Source: Shewanella glacialimarina (GTDB taxonomy: Bacteria > Pseudomonadota > Gammaproteobacteria > Enterobacterales > Shewanellaceae). From it: a stretch of 64,000 nucleotides of DNA. Position 1 is the stretch's first letter, and every line of letters begins with the position of its first letter. Made by a program: the position numbers and the translations under genes. Positions 17,519 through 27,821 of this stretch are shown one piece after another. Location: assembly GCF_020511155.1 (NCBI RefSeq), contig NZ_CP041216.1, forward strand, positions 2,604,001 through 2,668,000, read 5' to 3'. Below the pieces are notes generated by a model. It did no database searches. It was given only the letters and a program-made list of their open reading frames with translations, and was not told the DNA's origin.

Positions 17519-20500
17519 ATGAAACGTATGTTAATTAATGCAACTCAATCTGAAGAGTTGCGTGTCGCCCTAGTAGATGGGCAACAATTGTATGATCTGG
17601 ACATTGAAAGCCCAGGCCATGAACAAAAAAAATCAAATATTTACAAAGGTAAAATCACCCGCGTAGAACCCTCTTTAGAAGCAGCATTTGTTGACTATGG
17701 CGCTGATCGTCATGGTTTTCTTCCGTTAAAAGAAATTGCCCGCGAATACTTCCCTAAAGGTTACTCTTTTCAAGGTCGTCCTAACATCAAAGAAGTGGTG
17801 CAGGAAGGTCAAGAAGTTATCGTTCAAATCGATAAAGAAGAGCGTGGCAATAAAGGTGCAGCCTTAACAACCTTTATCAGTCTTGCGGGTTCTTATTTAG
17901 TATTAATGCCAAACAACCCGCGCGCGGGTGGCATCTCTCGTCGCATTGAAGGTGATGAGCGTACTGAATTAAAAGAAGCGATGTCTGAACTTGAAGTGCC
18001 ACATGGCATGGGCTTAATTGTTCGTACTGCTGGTGTAGGTAAAGAGTCAACAGAATTGAAGTGGGACTTAAAAGTCTTACAACATCACTGGGATGCCATT
18101 CAAGAAGCGTCTAAAACTAAAGGTGCTCCTTTCTTAATTCATCAAGAAAGTAATGTTATTGTTCGCGCAATTCGTGACTATTTACGTCGTGATGTCGGTG
18201 AAATTCTCATCGATCACCCACGTATTTATGAAGAAGCTAAATTACATATTGGCTTAGTTCGTCCTGATTTTCTTGAACGCGTCAAAATGTACGATTCTGA
18301 AGTGCCATTATTTACCCATTTCCAAATCGAATCTCAAATAGAATCTGCTTTCCAGCGTGAAGTTCGTTTACCCTCTGGTGGTTCAATTGTTATTGACCCA
18401 ACAGAAGCATTAACCTCTATCGATATTAACTCTGCCCGTGCCACTAAAGGCGGTGATATCGAAGAAACGGCATTAAATACTAACCTTGAAGCCGCAGATG
18501 AAATTGCCCGTCAATTACGTTTACGTGATTTAGGTGGATTAGTGGTTATCGACTTTATTGACATGACACCTGTTCGTCATCAACGTGAAGTTGAAAATCG
18601 CATGCGTGATGCAGTGCATCATGACCGTGCTCGTGTGCAATTAGGTCGTATTTCACGTTTTGGTCTGATGGAAATGTCGCGTCAGCGCTTACGTCCTTCT
18701 TTAGAAGAGTCTGCTGCACATTTATGTCCTCGCTGTCATGGCCAAGGTACTATCCGTAGTACAGAATCTTTAGCATTATCGATTTTACGCTTAATGGAAG
18801 AAGAAGCCATTAAAGAGCATACCACTCAAATCGAAGCCATTGTTCCAGTTGATGTTGCAGCGTTTTTACTTAACGAAAAACGTAAAGCCATTCGCATTAC
18901 CGAAGAACGTCATGGTGTAGAAGTGTATGTTATTCCTGATGCGCACATGCAAACACCTGAATATCGAGTGATCCGCCGTAAAAATGATGATGAAATCACC
19001 GAGTCAAGCTTTAAGCGCGTTGAAGCACCTAAATCAGAATTGTACGAGCCACGTAAATTAGAGCGTACCTTAGCACCAGAGCCAGCTTTAAAAGGTTTTG
19101 CTGCACCGCAAAAAACCGTTGAAGAGCCTAAAGCTGCTCCAGTTAAGCCTGTAGTTGCTGCTACACCTGGTTTATTCAGCCGCATTACATCTGCAATTAG
19201 TGCTTTCTTTAGCAGTGATGAAACTGAAACAAAAGAAAAGCCTGTAGTTAAGCCTGCAGTAACACAAGATAAAACTAACCCTCGTCGCAGCCGTCGTAAT
19301 GATAGTGGTGATAATCGTAATGAAAGTCGCAATGACAGCCGTAACGATACTCGTCGTAAACGTAACGATAAAGATTCAACTACAACTGATAGCAAAAATA
19401 CTCGTGGCCGTAATAAGCCTACTCGTGACAAAGATGACACTAAAACTGTCAGCAAACCAGAACCTGTTGCGAAGCCAGTAGTCAGTGACGATAAACCGAC
19501 TAAAACTGTTGCGGCTGAAAAAACACCTAAACAGGAAGCCGCTCGTGAACGTCGTCAGCGCCGTAATATGCGTAGAAAAGTACGCATTGAGAATGAGCAA
19601 ACTAATGACGAAACAGTTTTAGCCACTAATTTAGGTACTACGCCTAATGAAACCATGCCAGCGGATTCAACCAAAGATGTGCGAAGTGATGTTAACAATG
19701 TTGAGACTGCTGAATTAGTTGCTACTGTTAATACTGAAGATAAAGCTAATTCTGAAGTTAACCACTCAGATAAAGACAGTAAGCCTGTGCGTAAGCGTCA
19801 GCCTCGTAAAGAAAAGCCTGCTGATAACCAATCAGCGACAGTTGAACAAGCTACAACCTCAGCAACTGAAGAAACAGCTGAGTTTAAAGTAGACACTAGT
19901 GTTGCAGCAACAGCAGAAACTTCAGTACCGGCTATAACTGCAACTGCAGCAGTTGCTGTAACTATGCCAGCAGATGAAACGGTTAACGTGACTGAAACTG
20001 ATGAGTCTGATGATGATAAACGTGAAGGTCAGCGTCGCAGCCGCCGCAGTCCTCGTCATCTTCGTGCAGCAGGTCAACGCCGCCGCCGTGATGATGACGA
20101 AGGTGCTTCTTCTGATACCGCGCCAGTGTTCACACCTGTTGATGAACTTGATAGACAGTTAACTGAAGAACTAGCACAAACTCAGGCTGCTACCGCAGCC
20201 GACGTTAATCAACCTACCAAGGCTGAACCAGTGTTAGAGAGTAAAGCTGCTAACACATCAGTTGCTGAGGTGAAAGTAGAAGCATCAGCTGAATCAACAA
20301 GGGTTGAAGCAGTACAAACTGCTCCTATCGTTGAAAGTAAAGTTGAAGTTGAGACTAAAGCCGAAACCGAAAATAAAGTGGTTGAAGTTACTACTGAAAA
20401 AACGGTATCAGTTACATCTGAGACGCTACCAGTTGTTGAAGCTGCGGTAAAAGCTGAAGTAACTAAAGAAGCTGAAGTTATTACACCCGTAAAAGACGTG

Positions 20501-20830
20501 CAGTCAACATCAACGGAAGCAAAGCCAACCAAAGCCGCAGTTAACGCGCCTATGGCAAAGCCGGCCACAATAGTGCGTAAAGTGGTTGAGAAAGCTGTAG
20601 AGCCGAAATCTGAGCAAACCAAAGCAGAAGTTGTTGTGCCATCAAAACCTGCCAGCAATAGTCGTTTTGGTTCAATGGTAAGTTCAACTACAACTAAGCC
20701 TACGGTTGAAGTTCGTGAGCAGCAAGCTATACCTCAAGGTAAAAGCTACGCTGAAACAGACAAGCCAGCTGCAGCAAAATCAAATTTTGCTAATAGCGCA
20801 ACTGCTGAGATGACTAAACCACAGTCATAA
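17519..20830 (+). CDS. rne: ribonuclease E
   Basis: Essential endoribonuclease for mRNA decay and rRNA/tRNA processing, and the scaffold of the degradosome at the inner membrane. The 1103-residue protein has the S1 and 5'-sensor domains in residues 1-280, the DNase I-like catalytic region with SIDINSA (near 301) and VVIDFIDM (near 345), and the zinc-link CPRC at 403-406. A membrane-targeting amphipathic helix lies at about 548-567 ([16 protein letters not shown]). After that come about 500 residues of disordered sequence, first Arg/Asn-rich, then alternating Lys/Arg blocks and Ala/Val/Glu/Thr-rich low complexity. An Arg-rich block near 838-865 probably binds RNA. Confidence 0.97.
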   Translation: MKRMLINATQSEELRVALVDGQQLYDLDIESPGHEQKKSNIYKGKITRVEPSLEAAFVDYGADRHGFLPLKEIAREYFPKGYSFQGRPNIKEVVQEGQEVIVQIDKEERGNKGAALTTFISLAGSYLVLMPNNPRAGGISRRIEGDERTELKEAMSELEVPHGMGLIVRTAGVGKESTELKWDLKVLQHHWDAIQEASKTKGAPFLIHQESNVIVRAIRDYLRRDVGEILIDHPRIYEEAKLHIGLVRPDFLERVKMYDSEVPLFTHFQIESQIESAFQREVRLPSGGSIVIDPTEALTSIDINSARATKGGDIEETALNTNLEAADEIARQLRLRDLGGLVVIDFIDMTPVRHQREVENRMRDAVHHDRARVQLGRISRFGLMEMSRQRLRPSLEESAAHLCPRCHGQGTIRSTESLALSILRLMEEEAIKEHTTQIEAIVPVDVAAFLLNEKRKAIRITEERHGVEVYVIPDAHMQTPEYRVIRRKNDDEITESSFKRVEAPKSELYEPRKLERTLAPEPALKGFAAPQKTVEEPKAAPVKPVVAATPGLFSRITSAISAFFSSDETETKEKPVVKPAVTQDKTNPRRSRRNDSGDNRNESRNDSRNDTRRKRNDKDSTTTDSKNTRGRNKPTRDKDDTKTVSKPEPVAKPVVSDDKPTKTVAAEKTPKQEAARERRQRRNMRRKVRIENEQTNDETVLATNLGTTPNETMPADSTKDVRSDVNNVETAELVATVNTEDKANSEVNHSDKDSKPVRKRQPRKEKPADNQSATVEQATTSATEETAEFKVDTSVAATAETSVPAITATAAVAVTMPADETVNVTETDESDDDKREGQRRSRRSPRHLRAAGQRRRRDDDEGASSDTAPVFTPVDELDRQLTEELAQTQAATAADVNQPTKAEPVLESKAANTSVAEVKVEASAESTRVEAVQTAPIVESKVEVETKAETENKVVEVTTEKTVSVTSETLPVVEAAVKAEVTKEAEVITPVKDVQSTSTEAKPTKAAVNAPMAKPATIVRKVVEKAVEPKSEQTKAEVVVPSKPASNSRFGSMVSSTTTKPTVEVREQQAIPQGKSYAETDKPAAAKSNFANSATAEMTKPQS

Positions 20831-20849
20831 CAAAGTCGTTTAATGAGTT

Positions 20850-20879
20850 AAAGCCATGCTAAAGCATGGCTTTTTTTTT
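20850..20879 (+). terminator. intrinsic terminator of rne
   Basis: AAAGCCATGCT (20850-20860) and AGCATGGCTTT (20863-20873) form a perfect stem followed by a run of nine T. Confidence 0.92.
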
Positions 20880-21031
20880 AATTAATTTTGATATAAGCGT
20901 CATTCCTCGCTGTTTAAGTTACATCAACTTCATTAATTGTTCTTCATGTCAGATTATTGGTTTAGAAGTGGTACGATTTTTGTTAAGATTGCGAGCTTAA
21001 TCATCATTAAAATAAACTTAATAGAGGCTAA

Positions 21032-22588
21032 ATGTTCGATATTATTCGTCATAAAACTGCCAGCAGTAAGGCAGATATTCTATCAGGCTTAACCGTTGCA
21101 CTTGCGCTGATCCCTGAAGCTGTAGCGTTTGCATTTGTTGCACATGTTGAGCCAATGGTCGGGTTATATGCGGCATTCATCATGGGCTTAATAACAGCTG
21201 TTATCGGTGGCCGTCCAGGAATGATCTCTGGTGCAACGGGAGCTATGGCTGTTGTAATGGTGTCATTAGTCGTAGAACACGGGGTACAGTATTTATTTGC
21301 AGCTGTGGTACTTGCGGGTATTATCCAAATTTCAGCGGGTGTCTTTAAACTTGGCAAATTCATCCGAATTGTGCCTTATCCTGTCATGATAGGGTTTGTA
21401 AATGGCTTGGCTATTGTTATCTTCTTAGCGCAACTTGGACAATTTAAAGTCAAAGATGCTGCCGGTAATATGGTGTGGTTGGCACAAGAACCTATGATGA
21501 TCATGGTTGGCTTAATTTTATTAACCATGGCCATTATCCATTTCTTACCAAAAATAACCACAGCAATACCGTCTTCATTAGTCGCCATCTTAACCGTCAC
21601 TGCAATTGTTGTTGGTTTAGAGATGGATACTCGTAATGTTTTAGACTTCTTGAAAACCATGAGTGGTAACGATGCTGCCACTATTGCAGGTTCCTTACCT
21701 AGTTTCTCAATTCCTAGCGTACCTTTCAATTTTGAAACCTTTTATATCATTTTACCTTATGCCTGTATTTTAGCGGCAGTGGGTTTAATTGAATCACTGT
21801 TGACACTAACCGTCATTGATGAAATGACTAATACCCGTGGTAAAGGTAATAAAGAGTGCGTAGGTCAAGGTGTTGGTAATATTACCAGTGGCTTCTTCGG
21901 TGCTATGGGTGGCTGTGCCATGATTGGTCAATCAATGATCAACATTAACTCAGGTGGACGTGGGCGCTTATCTGGCATTACAGCAGCACTTGCTCTGTTG
22001 GCATTTATTCTATTTGGCTCTGCATTCATCGAAATTATCCCATTGGCAGCGCTAGTTGGGGTAATGTTTATTGTGGTACTGGGTACGTTTGAATGGGCAA
22101 GCTTTAAGGTAATGCGTAAAGTACCTAAACATGATGCTTTCGTTATTGTACTCGTAACAACGGTAACCGTATTTACTGACTTAGCTTTTGCGGTATTTGT
22201 CGGTGTTATTGTCTCGGCGTTAGTGTTTGCTTGGGAACATGCCAAACATATCAATGTTGAGATCAGTGAAGATGCCAATGGCTGCAAAGTTTACCGCTTA
22301 AATGGCCCACTGTTTTTTGGCTCTGTCGCTCATTTTCTTGAACTGTTTGATGCAGAAAATGATACTCAAGATGTGATTGTCGATTTTCAAAACTCACGGG
22401 TTGCTGACCACTCTGCACTAGAAGCGATTGATACCTTAGCAGAACGTTATGTTAATGCCGGTAAGCGTCTGCATTTAAGACATTTAAGCCAAGACTGTAT
22501 CGCTTTACTGCATAAAGCTGGCGACTTAGTTGAAGTTAATTTAATTGAAGATCCACATTATAAAGTAGCTGATGACAAATTAGATTAA
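21032..22588 (+). CDS. SulP family anion transporter with STAS domain
   Basis: Inner-membrane anion transporter of the SLC26/SulP family; members carry sulfate, bicarbonate or dicarboxylates. The 518-residue protein has about 12-14 hydrophobic segments (residues 15-400), beginning with the family pattern [22 protein letters not shown]-terminal cytoplasmic STAS domain follows (about 410-505). The closest families I recognise are the BicA-like bicarbonate and DauA-like C4-dicarboxylate transporters, and sequence does not settle which. It is a single-gene unit between the rne terminator and its own terminator. Confidence 0.88.
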   Translation: MFDIIRHKTASSKADILSGLTVALALIPEAVAFAFVAHVEPMVGLYAAFIMGLITAVIGGRPGMISGATGAMAVVMVSLVVEHGVQYLFAAVVLAGIIQISAGVFKLGKFIRIVPYPVMIGFVNGLAIVIFLAQLGQFKVKDAAGNMVWLAQEPMMIMVGLILLTMAIIHFLPKITTAIPSSLVAILTVTAIVVGLEMDTRNVLDFLKTMSGNDAATIAGSLPSFSIPSVPFNFETFYIILPYACILAAVGLIESLLTLTVIDEMTNTRGKGNKECVGQGVGNITSGFFGAMGGCAMIGQSMININSGGRGRLSGITAALALLAFILFGSAFIEIIPLAALVGVMFIVVLGTFEWASFKVMRKVPKHDAFVIVLVTTVTVFTDLAFAVFVGVIVSALVFAWEHAKHINVEISEDANGCKVYRLNGPLFFGSVAHFLELFDAENDTQDVIVDFQNSRVADHSALEAIDTLAERYVNAGKRLHLRHLSQDCIALLHKAGDLVEVNLIEDPHYKVADDKLD

Positions 22589-22638
22589 TCGATTCTGGTT
22601 AAGGCTCTTTTTGGGGTAGCCATAAAGAGGCCAATAAC

Positions 22639-22672
22639 AAGGGCGACAGTTATTGATACTGTCGCCCTTTTT
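22639..22672 (+). terminator. intrinsic terminator after the SulP gene
   Basis: AAGGGCGACAGT (22639-22650) and ACTGTCGCCCTT (22658-22669) form a perfect 12-bp stem followed by TTT. It separates the SulP gene from the convergent msr gene. Confidence 0.9.
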
Positions 22673-22703
22673 GTCCACATAAATTCAAAAGTCGTTATTA
22701 AAC

Positions 22704-23633
22704 TTAAATTGTTGACTTCAATTTGTCCGCAAACAGTGTCTTAAACTTATCAAATTTAGGCTTTACTACCAGTTGACAATAAGGTTGTTCACCATGTTTA
22801 GCAAAATAATCATTGTGATAGTTTTCTGCAGGATAAAATACATCAAAAGCGACCACTTCAGTCACAATAGGATCAGGCCAGATTTGCGCTTGCTGTAACG
22901 CATCAATCATTTTATTGGCGCTGTCTACTTGAGCTGCTGTGTGCGCAAAAATAACAGAGCGATATTGCGGACCTTTATCATTACCCTGTTGATTCAATGT
23001 TGTCGGATTATGGCTTTTAAACAATATCTCTAATAGCTCTTCAAAACTGATAATAGTGGGGTTAAAGCTGATATGCACCACTTCTGCATGACCTGTTCTA
23101 CCGGAGCAAACGGCATCATAATTTGCCTGTTTCTCCTCTCCACCAGCATAACCAGATTGCACGCTATCAACCCCCTTAAGCGCCATAAATATCGCTTCGA
23201 TACACCAAAAACAACCCGCACCAAAAGTAGCTTGCTCTAACACAGGCACTGAAGCATTGCTCGACTCATCATCTAAAGTTGAGGTTGATTTAAACACCAT
23301 GGAAACAGAGTTAACACAATGACGAGTATTTTTATCGGTTAATCGCTCCCCTTCAAAAACATGACCTAAGTGCCCGCCACATTGATGACAGGTTATCTCT
23401 ACTCTTTGCCCATCAGCATCGATTGTGCGATCAACGGCACCTGCAATTTCATCGTCAAAAGCTGGCCAACCACAGTGGGCATTAAACTTATGTTCACTTT
23501 TGTATAATGGCGCTAAACATTTTTTACAACAATATAGACCTGCAGCATCGTGATTAACATATTCACCTGAAAAAGGCCTTTCAGTGCCTTTTTGCTCAAT
23601 GACAAACTTTTCAAATTCAGTTAATACTTGCAT
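22704..23633 (-). CDS. msrBA: bifunctional peptide methionine sulfoxide reductase (MsrB-MsrA fusion)
   Basis: Repairs oxidised methionine: MsrB acts on the R-sulfoxide and MsrA on the S-sulfoxide. The 309-residue protein has an N-terminal MsrB domain (1-125) with zinc cysteines C36, C39, C82 and C85, GWPAF at 55-59 and catalytic C106 in RHCVNS. A short linker follows, then MsrA (about 133-305) with the nucleophile C141 in GCFWC. No signal peptide is seen, so it acts in the cytoplasm. A GGAG ribosome-binding site lies 7 nt before the ATG. Both active sites are intact, so the fusion should supply both stereospecific activities. Confidence 0.95.
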   Translation of the reverse strand: MQVLTEFEKFVIEQKGTERPFSGEYVNHDAAGLYCCKKCLAPLYKSEHKFNAHCGWPAFDDEIAGAVDRTIDADGQRVEITCHQCGGHLGHVFEGERLTDKNTRHCVNSVSMVFKSTSTLDDESSNASVPVLEQATFGAGCFWCIEAIFMALKGVDSVQSGYAGGEEKQANYDAVCSGRTGHAEVVHISFNPTIISFEELLEILFKSHNPTTLNQQGNDKGPQYRSVIFAHTAAQVDSANKMIDALQQAQIWPDPIVTEVVAFDVFYPAENYHNDYFAKHGEQPYCQLVVKPKFDKFKTLFADKLKSTI

Positions 23634-23795
23634 TCATTATCTCCACTTTAATCATTGGTCCAACCAACTCAATCATTCTACGTTAGTTAACCGCTAATCG
23701 TTCAACATAAAAGACCGTGAACAACCGCAAAAAATTGCAGCATTCTATGACAAGCGTTACCATTACCACGGGTCAAAAACAAATAAGAAACTAAT

Positions 23796-24635
23796 ATGAA
23801 ACTAGAAACGATTGATTATCGTGCACCTGACAGTGCCGAGCGCTTTGTAAAGTCATTGCATGAAACTGGATTTGGGGTGTTATCAAACCATCCTATCAAA
23901 CAATCTTTAGTCGAAACAATTTATCAAGAGTGGTACGCATTTTTCAATAGCGAAGAGAAACAAGCGTATTTATTTAAACCTGAAACCCAAGATGGCTTTT
24001 TTCCTGCTTCAGTATCTGAGACTGCAAAAGGAAATAGCGTAAAAGATATCAAAGAATATTTTCACGTCTATCCTTGGGGCCGTATACCCGATTCATTGCG
24101 AGATAATATTTTAGAATATTACCAACAAGCTAATCATTTTGCAGCCGAGTTACTTGGATGGATAGAACAATATTCACCAGCAGATGTTGCTGAAAAATAT
24201 TCTATACAGCTATCTGAAATGATCAGCAATAGCCAAAAAACACTATTACGTATTCTACATTACCCGCCAATGCAAGGTGATGAAGAATTAGGTGCCATTC
24301 GCGCTGCAGCACATGAGGATATCAACCTTATTACCGTTTTACCGGCTGCGAATGAACCCGGATTACAAGTCAAGAATAAACAAGGCGAATGGGTGGATGT
24401 ACCCAGCGACTTTGGCAATATCATTATCAATATTGGCGATATGCTACAAGAGGCCTCGGGGGGATATTTTCCATCCACATCACACAGAGTAATAAACCCA
24501 CAAGGAGCTGACAAAACTAAGTCACGTATTTCACTGCCTTTGTTTCTTCATCCTAATCCAGAAGTTGTGCTGTCTGAGCGACACACCGCTGACAGTTATT
24601 TAATGGAAAGGTTACGTGAATTAGGCGTAATTTAA
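23796..24635 (+). CDS. 2-oxoglutarate/Fe(II)-dependent oxygenase, isopenicillin N synthase-like
   Basis: Non-haem iron oxygenase using 2-oxoglutarate or a related route to oxidise an unknown substrate. The 279-residue protein has the N-terminal DIOX_N region with GFGVLSNHPI (29-38), the iron-binding H-x-D in AAHEDINLITVL (about 170-181), the distal histidine in STSHRVINP (about 228-236) and the R-x-S in SRISLP for the co-substrate carboxylate. The family includes isopenicillin N and ethylene-forming enzymes, but free-standing marine bacterial members are mostly uncharacterised. No biosynthetic cluster surrounds it: a reductase fusion lies upstream and a ribosome-assembly GTPase downstream. 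Confidence 0.85.
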   Translation: MKLETIDYRAPDSAERFVKSLHETGFGVLSNHPIKQSLVETIYQEWYAFFNSEEKQAYLFKPETQDGFFPASVSETAKGNSVKDIKEYFHVYPWGRIPDSLRDNILEYYQQANHFAAELLGWIEQYSPADVAEKYSIQLSEMISNSQKTLLRILHYPPMQGDEELGAIRAAAHEDINLITVLPAANEPGLQVKNKQGEWVDVPSDFGNIIINIGDMLQEASGGYFPSTSHRVINPQGADKTKSRISLPLFLHPNPEVVLSERHTADSYLMERLRELGVI

Positions 24636-24651
24636 ACCATTAAGCTTCCAC

Positions 24652-24675
24652 AAAGCGCCTTAAGGCGCTTTTTTT
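24652..24675 (+). terminator. intrinsic terminator after the oxygenase gene
   Basis: AAAGCGCC (24652-24659) and GGCGCTTT (24664-24671) form a stem with a 4-nt loop followed by T-rich sequence. Confidence 0.9.
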
Positions 24676-24739
24676 ATGCTTTTCATTTGGGTTCAAGGTA
24701 CAATATTGGCATTGTTACTCAGTAGTAAAAGGCAACATC

Positions 24740-25681
24740 ATGGCAATTCAGTGGTATCCAGGACACATGCACAAAGCACGCAAAGAGATTGAAGAGGCTA
24801 TGCCTCAAGTCGACTTGGTGATTGAAGTGCTAGATGCCCGCATTCCTTATAGTAGTGAAAACCCCATGGTGACTCAGTTACGTGGTGGAAAGCCCTGTAT
24901 TAAACTGCTGAACAAATCAGATTTAGCCGACCCCAAAGTGACCGAACAATGGATTGAATACCTAGAACGCGAGCAAGGCGTAAAGGCATCAGCCATTACA
25001 ACGCTGCAACCCGCTATGGTTAGAATGATCCCTGACTTATGCCGAAAGTTGGTTCCTCATCGCGATATTATTGAAAAAGACATTCGTACCATGATTATGG
25101 GCATTCCTAACGTGGGTAAGTCTACTATTATTAATACGTTAGCTGGACGGGTTATTGCAAAAACAGGTAATGAACCCGCTGTGACTAAAAAGCAGCAACG
25201 CATTAACTTACGCAACGGTATTGTATTATCTGATACGCCAGGGATTTTATGGCCGAAAGTGGATAATGAATCAAGCAGTTATCGATTAGCGGTAACCGGT
25301 GCAATTAAAGATACCGCGATGGAATACGAAGATGTGGCAATGTTTGCAGCAGAGTATTTATTAAAAGCCTACCCAGAACTTATTTGCGAGCGATATAAGA
25401 TTGATCATCTGCCAAACTCTGACTTTGAATTATTGGAAGAGATTGGCCGTAAGCGCGGCGCATTGCGCCCCGGCGGACGTATCGACTTACACAAGGCATC
25501 AGAACTGTTATTACATGAATTCCGCTCAGGAAAAATTGGTCAACTTAGTCTAGAAACACCCGCGATGGTCGAAATAGAAAAAGTTGAAGTTGAACGTCTT
25601 ATTGCTCAAAAAGAAGCTGACCGATTGAAAAAACTCGAACTCAGTAAACTTAAACAATCTGGTAAACGTCATCAGGGCTAA
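24740..25681 (+). CDS. ylqF: circularly permuted ribosome-biogenesis GTPase (YlqF/RbgA family)
   Basis: GTPase associated with late assembly of the large ribosomal subunit. The G motifs appear in permuted order, the family hallmark: NKSD (G4, near residue 58), then GIPNVGKST (G1, near 120), then DTPG (G3, near 166). It begins QWYPGHMHKA, typical of the family. The C-terminal region is basic. At 313 residues it is complete. An AAAAGGC ribosome-binding site precedes the ATG, and a terminator follows, so it is probably monocistronic. Confidence 0.92.
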   Translation: MAIQWYPGHMHKARKEIEEAMPQVDLVIEVLDARIPYSSENPMVTQLRGGKPCIKLLNKSDLADPKVTEQWIEYLEREQGVKASAITTLQPAMVRMIPDLCRKLVPHRDIIEKDIRTMIMGIPNVGKSTIINTLAGRVIAKTGNEPAVTKKQQRINLRNGIVLSDTPGILWPKVDNESSSYRLAVTGAIKDTAMEYEDVAMFAAEYLLKAYPELICERYKIDHLPNSDFELLEEIGRKRGALRPGGRIDLHKASELLLHEFRSGKIGQLSLETPAMVEIEKVEVERLIAQKEADRLKKLELSKLKQSGKRHQG

Positions 25682-25716
25682 ATATTATTTATCATCCTGT
25701 TAAAATTAGTTAAATC

Positions 25717-25744
25717 AAAAAGCATGAATTTCATGCTTTTTTTA
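25717..25744 (+). terminator. intrinsic terminator after ylqF
   Basis: AAAAGCATGA (25717-25726) and TCATGCTTTT (25731-25740) form a 10-bp stem with a 4-nt loop, followed by a T-run. Confidence 0.88.
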
Positions 25745-25778
25745 TTAGCTAATAAAAACCAATGACCGACTGTGTTGT

Positions 25779-26270
25779 TTATTTTTTTGCAATAAACTTA
25801 GCCAAAGCGCTCAAGCTATTTTCAAGTAAATCTATCACCAGCTCAAATCCATTGTCACCGCCATAATAGGGATCAGGTACATCTTTGATATTTTTAAGGT
25901 CTTTGACACCTGTGTCACCAAACGCAAGTATCATTGATAATTTATGTTGATATTGCTTCGGACAGCGTGTCACAAGATCTTTCATATTAGCGGCATCAGC
26001 AGCAAGAATAAGGTCAAAATCAGCAAAGTCTTGCTCAGTGACCTGCCGTGCGCGAATACCACTAAAATCTATCCCACGAGCCTTACCGGCTTTCACACTG
26101 CGAGGATCAGGTGAGTTACCTTGGTGATAGGCTATCGTACCTGCTGAATCTATTTTTATATCTAGTTGACATTGCTTAGCTTTCTGTCTAAAAACAGCCT
26201 CTGCGGTTGGCGAGCGACATATATTACCCATGCAGACAAATAACACTGACTTTACTTCTGTGATCACCAT
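25779..26270 (-). CDS. low-molecular-weight protein-tyrosine-phosphatase family protein
   Basis: Phosphatase of the arsenate-reductase/LMW-PTP fold. The P-loop C13-MGNIC-R19 gives the CX5R signature (VCMGNICRS), and the general-acid loop VPDPYYGG is near residue 131. At 163 residues the length is typical. No kinase (Wzc-type) or capsule gene is adjacent, so its substrate is probably a small phosphoester or an unlinked phosphoprotein. It is expressed from the minus strand with an AGG ribosome-binding site 8 nt before the ATG. Confidence 0.9.
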   Translation of the reverse strand: MVITEVKSVLFVCMGNICRSPTAEAVFRQKAKQCQLDIKIDSAGTIAYHQGNSPDPRSVKAGKARGIDFSGIRARQVTEQDFADFDLILAADAANMKDLVTRCPKQYQHKLSMILAFGDTGVKDLKNIKDVPDPYYGGDNGFELVIDLLENSLSALAKFIAKK

Positions 26271-26314
26271 TAGGTTACCTTTCCAATACTGATACTAATT
26301 AAAGCCACAGAAAC

Positions 26315-27253
26315 TTACGGTTCTTTAGGTTCATCATCTCTTACCCGCCAAAAGCTTGCAAACCTTGGCACCCCATTTTTAGTAAAACCAATATGATGAT
26401 AACTTATCAATGTGCCTATTGAGGGTGGGGTTTGACGTTGAAGGTCGCTAAAACCAGTACCAATATCAAACACAATTCCATTTGGCATTTTCACCGTTAA
26501 TGCGCCCATCACGCCGGTATACTTCCCCTTGCCTTCAGTATGCCCAATGACCATAGCGTCAGCATCACTTTTAAGTTTTAATTTTAATATGTTATCTGTA
26601 CGACCTGTAGCGTAAGTGGCTTGTTTTCGATGTAACATTAAGCCTTCAGCCCCTTGAGCAACAACATGCTTTAATCGTTGATATAACTCAAGCTCTGAAG
26701 ATATTGTCACCTGTTCTATTGCTTGTAAATATTCAGATTTAGCGGCAATGACTTGTAATTGCTGATATCGATGCTCAAATGTTAATTCTGACAAAGGCAA
26801 ATCAAATAACATCAACTTTACTTTATGCCAGGCAGCATCATCTGCTTCAGCCTGCCTCACCAGACCTGATATAGCTTCAAATTGTCCACGACCAATCCAT
26901 AACTCGCCCTCCAATACGGTATTAGGAAAATCCTTAATAAACCAAGCGGGAGGGTTAATTAACCTGCCACTTTTAGTCAGTAGCTGTTTCCCATCCCAAT
27001 ACCCTCTGACACCATCTAATTTTTCACTAACAAGATAATCCTCAATGTGGATAGCCCCCGTTAATGACTTCGCTAATTGTATTTTCGGTTTAGGTATTAC
27101 CTCCTCTGCTTGAGCATAACTAGAAAGAAAATGCATGATTAACACACCAATCATAACCAGATAATAACCGAGTAAATTGTAGTTTGTGGAAGTGTGTTTT
27201 AGATTTACTTGCTGGTTATTGATAGCGGTTATACAAATCAAAAATTTATTCAT
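26315..27253 (-). CDS. exported ATP-dependent DNA ligase (minimal, LigE-type)
   Basis: Seals DNA nicks using ATP. The adenylation lysine is K78 in SEKLDGVRG (motif I); KSGRLINPP (motif Ia region), EGELWIG (motif III-like), EGLMLHRK (motif IV) and LKLKLKSDADAMVIG (motif V) follow, then a C-terminal OB domain. A hydrophobic segment at about 27-48 ending SSYAQAEE looks like a signal peptide with an extended N-region. Minimal ligases of this type are known to be directed to the periplasm, where they may act on incoming DNA during uptake. The start at 27253 has an AAAGGAC ribosome-binding site. Internal Met34 or Met40 would give a conventional signal peptide. Confidence 0.85.
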   Translation of the reverse strand: MNKFLICITAINNQQVNLKHTSTNYNLLGYYLVMIGVLIMHFLSSYAQAEEVIPKPKIQLAKSLTGAIHIEDYLVSEKLDGVRGYWDGKQLLTKSGRLINPPAWFIKDFPNTVLEGELWIGRGQFEAISGLVRQAEADDAAWHKVKLMLFDLPLSELTFEHRYQQLQVIAAKSEYLQAIEQVTISSELELYQRLKHVVAQGAEGLMLHRKQATYATGRTDNILKLKLKSDADAMVIGHTEGKGKYTGVMGALTVKMPNGIVFDIGTGFSDLQRQTPPSIGTLISYHHIGFTKNGVPRFASFWRVRDDEPKEP

Positions 27254-27380
27254 GAGCAGTCCTTTGCCTGACCAAACTGGTTACAACAGTTAACCAACAT
27301 TGAATACTTGATTAACAAATATAAAGAAGAATGGCATAATCAGTAAAGAATTTAGTGTAGTACATAAAACGTAGGCTTGA

Positions 27381-27752
27381 ATGAAACCTAAAAATAATCA
27401 TGGATTTAAACGCGTCATTAGAGCAACAGGCTTTTCAATACAGGGATTTAAAGCAGCATTTAGGGATGAGGCAGCATTTAGGCAAGAACTCGCATTAGCA
27501 GCAATCATGCTCCCCATAGCCTTACTTGTTGATGTCAGCACATTAGAGCGCTTAATGCTAATACTAGGTGTTTTTATGGTGCTAATTGTAGAGTTACTTA
27601 ACTCAGCCATTGAAGCGGTTGTTGATCGTTTTGGTGGTGAAATGCATCCATTAAGCGGTCAAGCCAAAGATATCGCTTCAGCAGCTGTTTTTCTCAGTTT
27701 GCTATTTTGTGGTATATGCTGGGCCGTTATTATTGGCCCATTAATTTGGTAA
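27381..27752 (+). CDS. dgkA: diacylglycerol kinase
   Basis: Inner-membrane enzyme that phosphorylates diacylglycerol, recycling it to phosphatidic acid. The 123-residue protein has an N-terminal amphipathic helix and three membrane segments (about 35-50, 55-75 and 98-120). The family signature VELLNSAIEAVVDR at about 69-82 contains the metal-binding and catalytic glutamates. It is divergent from the ligase gene and convergent with hdfR. The coding frame is complete. Confidence 0.95.
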   Translation: MKPKNNHGFKRVIRATGFSIQGFKAAFRDEAAFRQELALAAIMLPIALLVDVSTLERLMLILGVFMVLIVELLNSAIEAVVDRFGGEMHPLSGQAKDIASAAVFLSLLFCGICWAVIIGPLIW

Positions 27753-27763
27753 TCATTCCAGTC

Positions 27764-27819
27764 TTAAAAAAGGCAGGAAGCACAAGTTACATTGAATTTA
27801 ACTTGCTTATTTCTGCCTT
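27764..27819 (-). terminator. long intrinsic terminator of hdfR
   Basis: On the minus strand a long imperfect stem opens with AAGGCAG and closes with CTGCCTT, with an inner AGCAAGTTA/TAACTTG pairing, and is followed by six T. It lies between convergent dgkA and hdfR. Confidence 0.75.
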
Positions 27820-27821
27820 GG

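Noticed and set aside
18910..19455. 181-codon antisense frame in rne
   Set aside because: It lies opposite the low-complexity Arg/Lys-rich part of RNase E, where reverse frames are open by composition.
20209..20658. 149-codon antisense frame in the C-terminal repeat region of rne
   Set aside because: Low-complexity Ser/Thr/Val composition mirrors the coding strand and has no independent signal.
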